Positions 43,574 to 52,691 of a stretch of DNA of 64,000 bases are shown here, piece after piece. The DNA is from Nostoc sp. FACHB-280. GTDB lineage: Bacteria > Cyanobacteriota > Cyanobacteriia > Cyanobacteriales > Nostocaceae. Position numbers and translations under genes: made by a program. The DNA is taken from contig NZ_JACJSD010000008.1 in the NCBI RefSeq assembly GCF_014697615.1, forward strand, positions 1 through 64,000, written 5' to 3'. The notes beneath the pieces were generated by a model. That model had not been told where the DNA came from and made no database searches. It was given only the letters and a program-made list of their open reading frames with translations. The stretch's first letter is position 1; each line of letters begins with the position of its first letter.

Positions 43574-44653
43574 TTAAGGTTTGATTTGCCAAACTTTAAC
43601 AGATTTATCACCACTACCACTATATAAAGTCTGACCATCACTACTCAAGGCAAGTCCATAAATGCCACCGCCATGTCCAAGCAACTCCAAGACTGATTTT
43701 CCAGTGATGATGTCACGCACTATAATTGATCTACCTAAACCGCCAGTAATAAATGTCTTGCTATCGGGACTGATAACTAACGCATCAATACTTGAACCCA
43801 ACGAAAAATTATGAATTAACTTTCCTGTGTTCAAGTTCCAAGCTTTGAAACTTTTGCCATCTGTAGTCCTAACCCCAGCAGATTGAAAACTATCGTCATA
43901 GCCACCACTCAACAGCATTTTTCCATCATTACTAACAGCAAGAGTAATTGGAGATGATGCTTTTTCCGTACCAGTAATTAGGTCTTCTTTTTTTGGTAGA
44001 GGTGGGGTAAAACTGCGTATTTCTTTACCTGTTAGCATATTCCAAACTCTAATTTTGCCGCCATTTTCACCGCCACTATAAAGAGTTTTACCGTCACGAC
44101 TAATCGCAAGTGCTGTTGCTTCTACTTTCAAGATGCGATCAATTTTGCGAGTTTTGAGATTGCGAAATTTGATGGTTGTATCACCACTACCACTAATTAA
44201 AGTTTGTCCATCTGGGGTCAATAACATGGCTCTCACCCCTGTTTTTTCGCCAATTGTGCGAATTTGCTCGCCTGTTTGCGTATTCCAAAATTTGATAGTG
44301 TTATCGAAACTAGTACTAATCAAAGTTTGAGCGTCTGGAGTAATTACTATTGATTTAATTTGCTCTTTATGTCCAGTTAAAGTCCGCAGCAACGCACCTG
44401 TATTTGGATTCCAAAGCTTGATTGTTTTATCATCGCTACCACTAGCAAGAAGTTGACTATTGGGTGCAAGAGCTAATGCACGAACAGGTTCAGTATGTCC
44501 TGATAAAGTTAATTTCAAACGCTGTGGTTTATCAGCCTTTGTAGCAACAGAAGGTGTATCTGCTATAACTTGCAGGCTTGGAAGCATACTTAAAGGTATA
44601 AGTAAGTAAAAGCCAATTAATGTTAAATTTTTAAATACAAAAGGCAGTTGCAT
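43574..44653 (-). CDS. Secreted or membrane-anchored WD40 beta-propeller
   Basis: This 359-residue protein has an N-terminal signal or anchor (FKNLTLIGFYLLIPLSMLPSL, about 7-27). About seven WD40 blades follow, each with GH...DGKxLxSGSxDxTIKxW patterns, for example LLASGSDDKTIKLW, LISTSFDNTIKFW and LYSGSGDKSVKVW. WD40 propellers are protein-interaction platforms; the partner is not apparent. The signal suggests the periplasm or thylakoid lumen side. Blade five carries a longer insert (KEDLITGTEKASSPI). It is monocistronic. Confidence 0.82.
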   Translation of the reverse strand: MQLPFVFKNLTLIGFYLLIPLSMLPSLQVIADTPSVATKADKPQRLKLTLSGHTEPVRALALAPNSQLLASGSDDKTIKLWNPNTGALLRTLTGHKEQIKSIVITPDAQTLISTSFDNTIKFWNTQTGEQIRTIGEKTGVRAMLLTPDGQTLISGSGDTTIKFRNLKTRKIDRILKVEATALAISRDGKTLYSGGENGGKIRVWNMLTGKEIRSFTPPLPKKEDLITGTEKASSPITLAVSNDGKMLLSGGYDDSFQSAGVRTTDGKSFKAWNLNTGKLIHNFSLGSSIDALVISPDSKTFITGGLGRSIIVRDIITGKSVLELLGHGGGIYGLALSSDGQTLYSGSGDKSVKVWQIKP

Positions 44654-44740
44654 AGTGATACAGTAATCCTATTCGATTATTCCTTTAATATTTAAAGTAT
44701 AGGAAAATACCTGTATTTGTATGACTCATTTCATATTTAT

Positions 44741-44950
44741 GTAACACTTATGGCTCTCCTAGACTAGCTATAGCAAATTAATACTTAATATCAGGTTAAA
44801 TCCTTACATAGTCTGGGATTCAGGAGTAATAAAGTAAATTTTTATTAAATCATTGTTTTTATATTAGCGAAACCTTGTTATATCAATCATTTGAGCCATT
44901 TTTTAGTGTTAATTTATCAACCCAAGTCTGGGAGAGCCACACTTATTTTT
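44741..44950. repeat. Element with GGCTCTCC(T/C)AGACT inverted ends
   Basis: GGCTCTCCTAGACT (44752-44765) and AGTCTGGGAGAGCC (44925-44938) are an inverted pair of 14 bp with one mismatch, and ACACTTA-like sequence extends both ends outward. The enclosed 159 bp are AT-rich and non-coding. It fills most of the divergent spacer between the WD40 gene and the hypothetical gene at 44978. Confidence 0.55.
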
Positions 44951-44977
44951 AACAGTACTGTCTTTAATAGCTATACT

Positions 44978-45388
44978 ATGAAAAACGATCAATGGCAGAT
45001 ACTCAAACAAAAACTGACAGATGAAGCAGACTTATCCAATATCTGGGGATTTTATATGGATAATTTTGCAGATCATCCAGAATTTACTGACTTGGGTGAG
45101 CCTGCTTATAATCAATACCTCGATAATGTTATTCGCAAAACTTGTCAGCAAATGTTTGGCAGAGAAATCAAGATTAGTGACTTTTTCTTAATTTATATTG
45201 CCAAACATCATTTATTTCATGGAGCTTTCTTTGTTGAACGGCGAATTGGAGGTGTGATTTATTTCGAGGATATCAAAGTAGGGTTAATTGCAGTCTCGGC
45301 AGATTATCCGCCTACTGATATGGTTAAATATTCTCGTTTTTCTGAGGTACTGCAATTGCCGAAACCTAATCGTAATGATCTCAATTAA
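44978..45388 (+). CDS. Hypothetical protein
   Basis: A soluble protein of about 136 residues beginning MKNDQWQILKQKLTDEAD. It is mixed alpha/beta by eye, with no signal or membrane segment and no recognised motif. I chose ATG 44978 because an upstream in-frame ATG at 44891 would run through the right end of the inverted-repeat element. It is convergent with flv2 and shares a hairpin-rich spacer with it. The function is unknown. Confidence 0.6.
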   Translation: MKNDQWQILKQKLTDEADLSNIWGFYMDNFADHPEFTDLGEPAYNQYLDNVIRKTCQQMFGREIKISDFFLIYIAKHHLFHGAFFVERRIGGVIYFEDIKVGLIAVSADYPPTDMVKYSRFSEVLQLPKPNRNDLN

Positions 45389-45392
45389 ATAG

Positions 45393-45487
45393 AAACCTCA
45401 GACTGGAAGTCTGGGGCTAGACAAACAAAGCCTGCACTTCGACCCTTTGACAAGCTCAGTGAGCATCTTTGCAGGCTAATTAGGTTT
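45393..45487. terminator. Nested hairpins between convergent genes
   Basis: Nested inverted repeats occupy the spacer: AAACCT/AGGTTT at the ends, CAGACT-GGA(A)-AGTCTG (45399-45413), AGCCTGCA/TGCAGGCT (45429-45436, 45470-45477) and GCTCA-G-TGAGC. The block can serve as a bidirectional terminator for the genes at 44978 and flv2, and it also looks like a repeat insertion. Confidence 0.6.
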
Positions 45488-45490
45488 TGA

Positions 45491-47227
45491 TTAATAAAAA
45501 CTACCAGATTTGCGATGTTCAATTGCGGTCATGCCGTCATTGGTTAACATTTCGCCTTTATCTACAACAGCATAAATCAACCATCGATCGCCACATTCTA
45601 GTTGATTTTGGACTGTACATTCTAAATAGGCTAATGCGTCATCAAGAATTAAGCAACCATTAGTAGCAGTTTGGGTAGCAAGATTAGCAAATGGGTTATC
45701 GCCGGAAGTACTTTGGCGGGAAAAATAACGGCGCACATTTCTGCCTTCTTTGAGAATATTCAACACAAATTTATCGCCGGGATGACGCATTAAATCAGCA
45801 TTTTGTTCTGGAGAAATGGCAATCATAATTCCGGGTGGGTTAAAAGTGGCTTGTGATACCCAAGAAGTTAAAATTCCTTTGTGACTGTTTTGGTCACGAG
45901 TTGTCACAACACACAAGGAACCAACTATTCTGCCGACTGCTTGTTCTGTGCGGTCTACTTGTGCTTCTGTAACGGCTTGGCGAGGAACACGGAGTTTTTT
46001 GGTTTTTTTCAAGGTTTGAGCAAATGTCGCACCTGCATCTTTACACTGTTGCAAAGTCTCGGCTGTAGGGCTAAAGCGCACACGTATGGTTTCAAAACCC
46101 AAGCGATAATTTGCATCTGTAAGTTTGCTTTCTAATAAATCAATGGCTTCACCACTCCAGCCGTAGGAACCAAAGACACCTGCTAATTTGGTTTTGGTAG
46201 CTGTTGATAAAACTATTCCTAAAGCTGTTTGAATTTGGGTGGGTGCATGACCGCCTAAAGTGGGGGAACCGATAATAAAGCCGTCGCAAGCTTCGATAAT
46301 ACGTGTAATTTCGGCTGTTTCTGCTAGTTCGCAGTCAATTGATTCTACATTAATGCCGTTTTGAATTAATCCTTGGGCGATCGCATTCGCTACAATTGCC
46401 GTATTCCCATAAGCGGAAGCATATAATAAGGCGACGCTAAATTCCTGAGCTTTCTGCCCTTGGCACCATTGGCGGTAATCATAAGTAAAGCGACTCAAAC
46501 TGTAACGCACAACCGGGCCATGTGCTGGTGCATAATATCTTGCGCCTAATGTTGCCAATTTATCTAAAGCAACTTCGACTTGTTTGGCTTGGGGTGCATG
46601 AAGACATTCAAAATAATAACGGCGTTCTGCGTCTAATTTTTTCCAGTCTTCGTCAAAAAGCTTATCTTCGCAGATATGTGCGCCAAAAAATTTGTCTGTA
46701 TATAGAATTTTACTGGCAGAATCATAAGTACAGAGTCCATCTGCCCAACGGGGAGTCGGTACAGTCACAAATGACAACAAATGGCCTTGTCCCAAATCTA
46801 AAGTATCTTCCGAACGTACCGCTTGAATGTGTGACTCTAATTCGGGAAAAGTGGACTTTAACGCATTAACCGCCGGACGCGAACAAATTATGGTTGCTTG
46901 TGGTGCATGAGACAGTAAGACTTTCAGTGTGGCGCGGCGGTTGGGGTTGACGTGGTTGAGAATGATGTAATCTAGGGTTGCTAAATCTAGATGTTGTTTT
47001 AATTCGTGAATGTAGATTTCGGTAAACGATTCACCCGGTGGGTCAATTACAGCTTTTTTATCAGCTTGAATTAAATAAGAGTTGGCTGTGGTGCCTTTTT
47101 GGCGGGAATATTCAACCTCAAATTTTAGCCTGTCCCAAGTGCGCGATCGCAAAATAATTGTATTTTGTCCAATTTCAGCAACCTGGACATCTCTAGGACG
47201 GCTGGGTGTGATAGTAGCAATAGACAT
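45491..47227 (-). CDS. flv2: Flavodiiron protein Flv2 (diflavin flavoprotein, degenerate di-iron site)
   Basis: This 578-residue protein has a metallo-beta-lactamase-like domain (about 30-245), flavodoxin (about 260-400) and a C-terminal flavin-reductase domain (about 425-578), the cyanobacterial class C layout. The canonical di-iron ligands are altered: N94 for Glu, N96 for Asp, R160 for His and K179 for Asp. H92 and the His of PAHGPV remain. This is the known state of Flv1/Flv2-type partners. With Flv4 it forms a complex accepting electrons on the acceptor side of photosystem II under low CO2 or high light. The AGAGG ribosome-binding site precedes ATG 47227. It is the last gene of flv4-(PsiE-like)-flv2. 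Confidence 0.85.
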   Translation of the reverse strand: MSIATITPSRPRDVQVAEIGQNTIILRSRTWDRLKFEVEYSRQKGTTANSYLIQADKKAVIDPPGESFTEIYIHELKQHLDLATLDYIILNHVNPNRRATLKVLLSHAPQATIICSRPAVNALKSTFPELESHIQAVRSEDTLDLGQGHLLSFVTVPTPRWADGLCTYDSASKILYTDKFFGAHICEDKLFDEDWKKLDAERRYYFECLHAPQAKQVEVALDKLATLGARYYAPAHGPVVRYSLSRFTYDYRQWCQGQKAQEFSVALLYASAYGNTAIVANAIAQGLIQNGINVESIDCELAETAEITRIIEACDGFIIGSPTLGGHAPTQIQTALGIVLSTATKTKLAGVFGSYGWSGEAIDLLESKLTDANYRLGFETIRVRFSPTAETLQQCKDAGATFAQTLKKTKKLRVPRQAVTEAQVDRTEQAVGRIVGSLCVVTTRDQNSHKGILTSWVSQATFNPPGIMIAISPEQNADLMRHPGDKFVLNILKEGRNVRRYFSRQSTSGDNPFANLATQTATNGCLILDDALAYLECTVQNQLECGDRWLIYAVVDKGEMLTNDGMTAIEHRKSGSFY

Positions 47228-47342
47228 ATTAACCTCTTAAAATAAGTCTGAAGTGTGAAATTTTAAAAGTATAAAGTTTGAGGTATGAAGCAAAAATTTT
47301 TATGGTTTAGTTTTTATTTCATACTTCATACTTCCTAATTCA

Positions 47343-47834
47343 TTATTGATTTTGACGAGTTTTTCTGTAGCGTTGCGATATTTGTTGTTCTGGGTCAATA
47401 CCTTCAAAAGTTGGTGGTAGCCAAACTCGTAAAATCAAGAGAATGCCGAGAACTAATAAAAAGGCGCAAGCTGCTAAAACCTGAGTCCAATTAGTTTCCA
47501 GCACACCTTTAACAATTACTTCGCGCAACGCAGAAACAATCGAAACTTCTACCGCTACACCAATAGATATCCGTTGTTCTTGTAAGTAAATAATCAGCAG
47601 TCGGAACAACTCAACTAAAATCAACAGAAATAGAATATCAGCAGTCACAACTTGGAAATTTAGCGGAGGAAGTAGGGAGAGGAACATATCTCTCACCTGA
47701 ATCGCCATGAAGCTAAATAAGCCAATACATAAAGAAATCACAATCACATCTTGAATCATTTCCAAGCTGCGAACAACACGAACTCTATTAACTTCGTAGG
47801 CGGTAATTGGGCTATCATCAACAGGCTTATACAT
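47343..47834 (-). CDS. PsiE-like membrane protein of the flv4-2 operon (Sll0218-type)
   Basis: This 163-residue integral membrane protein has about four hydrophobic segments (DVIVISLCIGLFSFMAI, VVTADILFLLILVELFRLLI, a central SIVSALREVIVKGVL and ACAFLLVLGILLILRV). It resembles the phosphate-starvation PsiE family. Its position between flv4 and flv2 matches the middle gene of the Synechocystis operon (Sll0218), which supports photosystem II assembly or stability. The spacers to both neighbours are about 115 bp. Confidence 0.75.
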   Translation of the reverse strand: MYKPVDDSPITAYEVNRVRVVRSLEMIQDVIVISLCIGLFSFMAIQVRDMFLSLLPPLNFQVVTADILFLLILVELFRLLIIYLQEQRISIGVAVEVSIVSALREVIVKGVLETNWTQVLAACAFLLVLGILLILRVWLPPTFEGIDPEQQISQRYRKTRQNQ

Positions 47835-47951
47835 GGCTTTTTATGTGAATAGAGACTGCGTAATTAATTAAGTAAAAAGGTAAAATTAAGTCTTATATTT
47901 TGACTTATTACTATTCGCTTTTGACTTTTACCTTTTTACTTTTGACTTGAT

Positions 47952-49682
47952 TTAGTAGTGATTACCAATTTTGCGGTGATGAACGGCGGTGAGTCCGTTG
48001 ATGTTTGCGACTCTTCCAGTTTGCACGGTGCTATAAATCACCCAATGATCGCCACAATCCATCCGGCTGGTGATTTCACATTCCATGTAAGCTAAAGCGT
48101 CAGCCAGAATTGGACAACCATTAGCAGCAGGATAGGTTTTCACACCAGCAAAGCGATCGCTACCAGGAGGAAAACGCTTGAGGAAGTGTTTCATATAGCC
48201 TTGGTACTTCCCTTCTTCCAGGACGTTTAACACAAAGCGATCGCCTACGTGCATTAAGGATTCAATGGCGCGTTCTTTCGCCACAGCAATGGCTACACCT
48301 AAAGGATTACCACTGGCTTGTGTCACCCAAGACGCAAACATGGCGCTTTGAATTTCTTCTTTCTTTGCAGTGATGATGTATAAGCCTGTGCTAATGCGTC
48401 CAAGAGCTTTTTCTAAATCAGTGTTGATGGATTTGATTTGTTTAATGGCGCGATCGCGGTTTAACCAGAGTCCGATATCGGTTCCCGCTTCATCACACAA
48501 TTGTTCTGTCACTCTGCTAGGAGTTTCTTTAATTAAAATTGGTGGAAAAGCTTCAGTTAAGCCAATTTCTTGAAACTTGTTACGCAATGGATAAACTGGT
48601 TCATCTTCTCCACCACCCGACTCAAATAAACCAATTGCTTGTTTATAGTGAGCCGCAGCTAATATTGTACTTAATGCTGTTTGGGCAACTATAGCAGATT
48701 GGGGTGGCATTCCGATCACTAAACCCGCAGCTTGTGAGACTAATTCCCGAATTTCTTGCGGTTCAGTACTATTTAGGGGAACTAATTCTACGACTACTCC
48801 AGTTCTGGTAATGCCATGTGCAGTATAACGGGCGATCGTCTCACTATAACCGTAATCTTCTGTGTAGAAAATAGCTACAAATTGCTCAGTTTTAGTTTGT
48901 TCTAAACTCCAAGTTTGATAGCGGTCTAGCCATTCGGAAATATGATGCTTTAATAATGGGCCGTGTCCAGTAGCAACTGTTGCTATTTCCAATTTTTCAA
49001 TGCGTTTTAATGCTGCCAAAACTGAGCGGGCATTTGGCCCCATTAAACAATCATAGTAATAATGAAAATCTTCTTCAATGATGGCTAAATTTTCATCAAA
49101 GGTATGGTCATCACAGTAGTGCATTCCAAACACATCACAGGTAAAGAGAGTGCCTGTTTTGTGGTCGTAAGTAAAGATGGTGTCTGGCCAGTGTAGGTTA
49201 GGCGCTGAGATAAATTCTAACTCATGACCATTACCTAAATCTAAGCGATCGCCACTTTTTACCGTAATCGATTTAAATGGCTGGTGAACCATATTTTCTA
49301 AAAATTGAATCGCCACCTTGGCACCCACAACAGTAATATCTGGTGCTAATTGCAAGATATCTTTAACTAGTCCACTATGGTCTGGTTCTGTATGACTGAT
49401 AACTAAATAATCTATTTTTGTTGGCTCAATTAATCCTATTAATATTTCCAGGTACAATTGCTCAAATTTACGGTGGGAAGTGTCAATTAAAGCAATTTTT
49501 TCACCTTGAATTAAAAAAGAATTATATGTTGTCCCGTTGCGTAAACCAAATTCAACATCAAAACGCTCTCTGTCCCAATCAAGGCAACGAATTGCAGTAG
49601 TTTGAGTAGCAATTTTAATAGTTTGGATAGTTAAACGTGATGGATTAGAAAGAATTGAATTATTTTCTGTAAGTGCAACCAT
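47952..49682 (-). CDS. flv4: Flavodiiron protein Flv4 (diflavin flavoprotein, canonical di-iron site)
   Basis: This 576-residue class C flavodiiron protein has a beta-lactamase-like domain (about 30-250), flavodoxin (about 265-400) and flavin reductase (about 425-576). The canonical di-iron set is visible: H97, E99, D101, H164, D183 and H240 (motifs SHTEPDH, NLHWPD, TCDVFG, GHGPLL). This separates it from the degenerate Flv2 downstream. It is the first gene of the operon and has a GGAGAAACCCA ribosome-binding site before ATG 49682. In Synechocystis an antisense RNA controls this gene; I cannot judge that here. The 240-bp divergent spacer to the PLP-enzyme gene holds its promoter. Confidence 0.87.
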   Translation of the reverse strand: MVALTENNSILSNPSRLTIQTIKIATQTTAIRCLDWDRERFDVEFGLRNGTTYNSFLIQGEKIALIDTSHRKFEQLYLEILIGLIEPTKIDYLVISHTEPDHSGLVKDILQLAPDITVVGAKVAIQFLENMVHQPFKSITVKSGDRLDLGNGHELEFISAPNLHWPDTIFTYDHKTGTLFTCDVFGMHYCDDHTFDENLAIIEEDFHYYYDCLMGPNARSVLAALKRIEKLEIATVATGHGPLLKHHISEWLDRYQTWSLEQTKTEQFVAIFYTEDYGYSETIARYTAHGITRTGVVVELVPLNSTEPQEIRELVSQAAGLVIGMPPQSAIVAQTALSTILAAAHYKQAIGLFESGGGEDEPVYPLRNKFQEIGLTEAFPPILIKETPSRVTEQLCDEAGTDIGLWLNRDRAIKQIKSINTDLEKALGRISTGLYIITAKKEEIQSAMFASWVTQASGNPLGVAIAVAKERAIESLMHVGDRFVLNVLEEGKYQGYMKHFLKRFPPGSDRFAGVKTYPAANGCPILADALAYMECEITSRMDCGDHWVIYSTVQTGRVANINGLTAVHHRKIGNHY

Positions 49683-49922
49683 TGGGTTTCTCCAAAAATC
49701 AATTTATCTGGAGTGAATCTGCTTACTCTTATGTTGGACTGTTATCTTCAATTAGTAAAATGCCAATTTCTAAAGACACTCATTAGTAAGTTTTATTCAT
49801 GACCCAATTTTGTTTACCATTGATTTATATCAATGTGTACCATTAGTTTTGAATGATAAAATACCCGACTTCTTCAAGAAGTCAGTTATCTAAATCTCAC
49901 TAAAATTGCAATTTAAGTCTTC

Positions 49923-50861
49923 ATGTCCTCAATGTTTCTTCCTCCACCGACACAACAAATTCATAGCGACATCATCGAAAGTGCTGGTGTGGAAATGTCG
50001 GTACTGCGTCTCGACTTGATGCACTCTTGGGTTAACGGTAATAAGTGGTATAAGCTGAAATACAACTTATTAGAGGCAAAAGAAAGAAATTTCACCACAT
50101 TGTTAACATTTGGTGGTGCTTATTCTAATCACATTTTTGCCACCGCCGCCGCAGGTAAGTTATTTGGTTTGCAGACAATTGGTGTCATTCGCGGTGAAGA
50201 AAGGCTACCACTAAATCCGACGTTGAGTTTTGCGCTAGAACAAGGGATGCAGCTTGTCTATATGAGTCGCACTATTTACAAACAACGCAATTCTCCAGAA
50301 TTACAAGCAGAACTCCAAGAACGTTACGGTGAAGTGTTTATTATTCCTGAAGGTGGATGTAATTTAAATGGTGTGCTTGGCTGTACAGAAATCCTCAAAC
50401 AAGCAGAAAATTTTGATATTGTTTGCGTTGCTTGTGGGACGGGTACTACTTTTGTCGGGATTTTACTTTCTCTCACTCCACAGCAAAAAGCAATTGCTTT
50501 TCCGGTTCTCAAAAATGGTGGATTTCTGCAACAAGAAATCGAAATGCTATTGCAGAATTATCTAGCGGCTGATTTACCGATATCAAATAAATCTTTGTGT
50601 GCGTGGGAATTAATTTGTCATTATCACTTCGGCGGTTATGCCAAAGTTAACGATGAATTACTAAAGTTTAGCCAGCACTTTCAGCAAATCTACGGTATAC
50701 CTTTAGATTATGTATACACCGCCAAGATGTTTTATGGTGTGATGGATTTATTACAGCAGGGTTTTTTTAGTAAAGGCGATCGCATTTTACTAATTCACAC
50801 TGGTGGTTTACAAGGTAATTTAGGTATACAGAATAGCTATTCGGGATACTCGATTTCTTGA
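49923..50861 (+). CDS. PLP-dependent enzyme of the ACC-deaminase/D-cysteine desulfhydrase family
   Basis: This 312-residue fold-type II PLP enzyme has the PLP-lysine region WVNGNKWYKLKYNLLEA near residue 40 (family GNKxRKL), LLTFGGAYSNHIFATAAAG for cofactor phosphate binding and VACGTGTTFVG later. Family members open ACC or desulfhydrate D-cysteine; substrate residues cannot be settled here. Flv4 is divergent. Its 3' end overlaps the convergent small gene at 50837 by 25 bp. Confidence 0.82.
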   Translation: MSSMFLPPPTQQIHSDIIESAGVEMSVLRLDLMHSWVNGNKWYKLKYNLLEAKERNFTTLLTFGGAYSNHIFATAAAGKLFGLQTIGVIRGEERLPLNPTLSFALEQGMQLVYMSRTIYKQRNSPELQAELQERYGEVFIIPEGGCNLNGVLGCTEILKQAENFDIVCVACGTGTTFVGILLSLTPQQKAIAFPVLKNGGFLQQEIEMLLQNYLAADLPISNKSLCAWELICHYHFGGYAKVNDELLKFSQHFQQIYGIPLDYVYTAKMFYGVMDLLQQGFFSKGDRILLIHTGGLQGNLGIQNSYSGYSIS

Positions 50862-51187
50862 AGGGTATGAGAAGAATTTACGTAGCTCACTGAAACAACT
50901 CCTACAAAAGAAACTCTCAGTTTACAGTGATAAGAAGAATTTTCCCAATCATCACGGTAAGATAAATCACAAAGTTCTTGTTCTCCATCAGGATGAAGAT
51001 TATGCCCCATAGAGTTCAGTTTTTCAACTATACTTTGAAATTTATGTAAGACCACTTGATGGATTTCTTGTTTAATTTTAGTAGCTAATTCTTCCCTAAT
51101 TGCATCTTTACTTTCATTATTCAATGTATTTTCATCAAAAGCATTGATAGAAAAATTTTGATATTTTTTGTTCACAGTAAACAACAC
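50837..51187 (-). CDS. Small hypothetical protein, paralogue of 51258-51575
   Basis: This 116-residue soluble protein has a helical region DAIREELATKIKQEIHQVV, then VEKLNSMGHNLHPDGEQE and a beta-rich C-terminus with WENSSYHCKLRVSF. It shares the pattern helix-[L/I]N..GHN.....E-strand with the neighbouring 105-residue protein, so the two are tandem paralogues. No known family was recognised. It overlaps the convergent PLP gene by 25 bp at the 3' end, so they may interfere with each other's termination. Confidence 0.6.
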   Translation of the reverse strand: MLFTVNKKYQNFSINAFDENTLNNESKDAIREELATKIKQEIHQVVLHKFQSIVEKLNSMGHNLHPDGEQELCDLSYRDDWENSSYHCKLRVSFVGVVSVSYVNSSHTLQEIEYPE

Positions 51188-51257
51188 CCAAGATGGAAAA
51201 ATTTGTATAAATAAGCTATTTATTTGTTAAATAAATCTTTTCTCTCTATTTAAATAT

Positions 51258-51575
51258 TCAATCATCAGCTTCATTGGAAATAAGATGAGCATATCCAGTT
51301 GCTACAATCATATCAAAGTCAATTTTCAGTTTATAGTAATTATCTGGCTCTAAGCAATGATCACAAAAGGCAATATAATCTTTTGTCTCTTCAGATAAAC
51401 TTATATTATGGCCTTCATTATTTAGATGATTGATTATCTGCAAAAGCTGAGGCTTAATTATAAGTTTAAGTTCATTTAATATTTCATCTGCTAATAAATT
51501 AGCTAACTCCCTAGCTTCATCTGTGTCTAAGCCGCATTCAGCAAATGATTGGGCTGAAAATCTTTCATCTATCAT
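51258..51575 (-). CDS. Small hypothetical protein, paralogue of 50837-51187
   Basis: This 105-residue acidic protein begins MIDERFSAQSFAECGLDTDE, with a long helix and then INHLNNEGHNISLSEETKDY and YYKLKIDFDMIVATGYAH, matching the next gene in order and spacing. FCDHC near the middle could bind a metal, but the paralogue lacks the pair. It is probably co-transcribed with the paralogue, 70 bp apart. The function is unknown. Confidence 0.6.
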   Translation of the reverse strand: MIDERFSAQSFAECGLDTDEARELANLLADEILNELKLIIKPQLLQIINHLNNEGHNISLSEETKDYIAFCDHCLEPDNYYKLKIDFDMIVATGYAHLISNEADD

Positions 51576-51642
51576 GATATGTTGAATAGTTTTTTATCGG
51601 CTAAAAGTAGTAGGGTAGGCAAAATTTGCCCACCCGACAAAT

Positions 51643-52188
51643 TTAATTTATGCCTTTGAGTTTGCGAGTGCTATCAACTAAACTTTGAGCAAAATCATCA
51701 AATCTTTGGGAAAGTTTTTCGTCTAATAACTTACCTTCTGGGTTAAAAGCACCCCAGGCTTGGCCGATCGCGATTTGTTCTGGAATCACCCAACCATGTA
51801 CCCAGCGCACAATTAAGCGTAAATCATTCAGGGCGTTGCTATTAGATTGACCTCCCAAAACGCTAATAAGTCCTGTGACTTTCCCTGATAGTTCTTCAAA
51901 ACTCATTAAATCGAGGGCGTTTTTTAATACGCCACTCACGCCGCCGTGATACTCTGGTGTTGCCAAAATCAATCCATCTGCACCACTGACAGTATCACGC
52001 AGGCGTTTAACATCAGGATATTCGGGATATTCTTTTTCACCGTTGCAAAATGGTAGCTGGAGTTGCCGTACATCCAAAATTTCTACATCTGCACCTATGG
52101 CTTGTAATCTTTGGGCTGCTACTTGTAAAGCCAACTGTGTGTAAGAGTTAGGTCTTAAACTACCACCAATGCCAACAATTTTTACCAT
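51643..52188 (-). CDS. NAD(P)H-dependent FMN reductase
   Basis: This 181-residue flavodoxin-like reductase has the FMN phosphate loop VGIGGSLRPNSYTQLAL at the N-terminus and the isoalloxazine-binding ATPEYHGGVSGVLKNALD near residue 75. This is the SsuE/ArsH-like NADPH-dependent FMN reductase family. It reduces free or bound FMN. A functional link to the flavin-dependent monooxygenases near 61-64 kb (which need FMNH2) or to other flavin enzymes is possible but not shown by position. It is monocistronic. Confidence 0.85.
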   Translation of the reverse strand: MVKIVGIGGSLRPNSYTQLALQVAAQRLQAIGADVEILDVRQLQLPFCNGEKEYPEYPDVKRLRDTVSGADGLILATPEYHGGVSGVLKNALDLMSFEELSGKVTGLISVLGGQSNSNALNDLRLIVRWVHGWVIPEQIAIGQAWGAFNPEGKLLDEKLSQRFDDFAQSLVDSTRKLKGIN

Positions 52189-52273
52189 AATTTCCTCATC
52201 TATTACAAATAAGAAGTCTGAAGTCTGAAATGAAGCAAGAGTTATAGGCTTTTAGCAATTTATATAGGCTGCT

Positions 52274-52306
52274 AGACCCCCGACTTCTTCAAGAAGTCGG
52301 GGGTCT
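52274..52306. repeat. 33-bp perfect hairpin repeat
   Basis: AGACCCCCGACTTCTT and AAGAAGTCGGGGGTCT are perfect inverted arms of 16 bp around one base. Part of the same sequence recurs near 49863 (CCCGACTTCTTCAAGAAGTC). It is a dispersed palindrome. Confidence 0.85.
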
Positions 52307-52691
52307 GACCATTCCCACTTCTTTCAATTAATGAGATGAACTACTTGTACAGAATTACGATTGCAAGTCATAATCATTACGACTATGTTTATCTTAGCGA
52401 GTTATGGTTTTGTAGTCAAATTTGTCGCAGCAGTAGATATGAAAAGTCACGAAAAACTGTACTAAAGCAAATAGTCAGTCAAGCTTGGTTCACTTCCCAC
52501 ACCTCCCACACTTCCCACACTCCCCACACCCCAGGAGTATAATTTATCCCACTAAAATAAAATTCCTTGAGTAGCATAGGTAAAGAGAGTAGGGAATAGT
52601 TTGGTGTAGAAGTTAGACTAGATAAAAAACCGTGATTTCCAGTTATTACAATTTTTGCTAGAAAAAGAGGCATAAAATCAGCGCGAAGCTC
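52307..52691. other. Spacer upstream of the ftsH-like gene
   Basis: It contains the C-rich tandem repeat at 52491-52532 and otherwise no gene. The promoter of the ftsH-like gene must lie here; none could be assigned confidently. Confidence 0.4.
52491..52532. repeat. C-rich tandem repeat (CTTCCCACA-type)
   Basis: Units CTTCCCACA / CCTCCCACA / CTCCCCACA repeat about five times upstream of the FtsH-like gene. It is the same family as 38792-38831. Confidence 0.7.

Noticed and set aside
44891-44977. Upstream ATG start for the hypothetical at 44978
   Set aside because: The extra 29 codons lie in the right end of an inverted-repeat element and are not protein-like.
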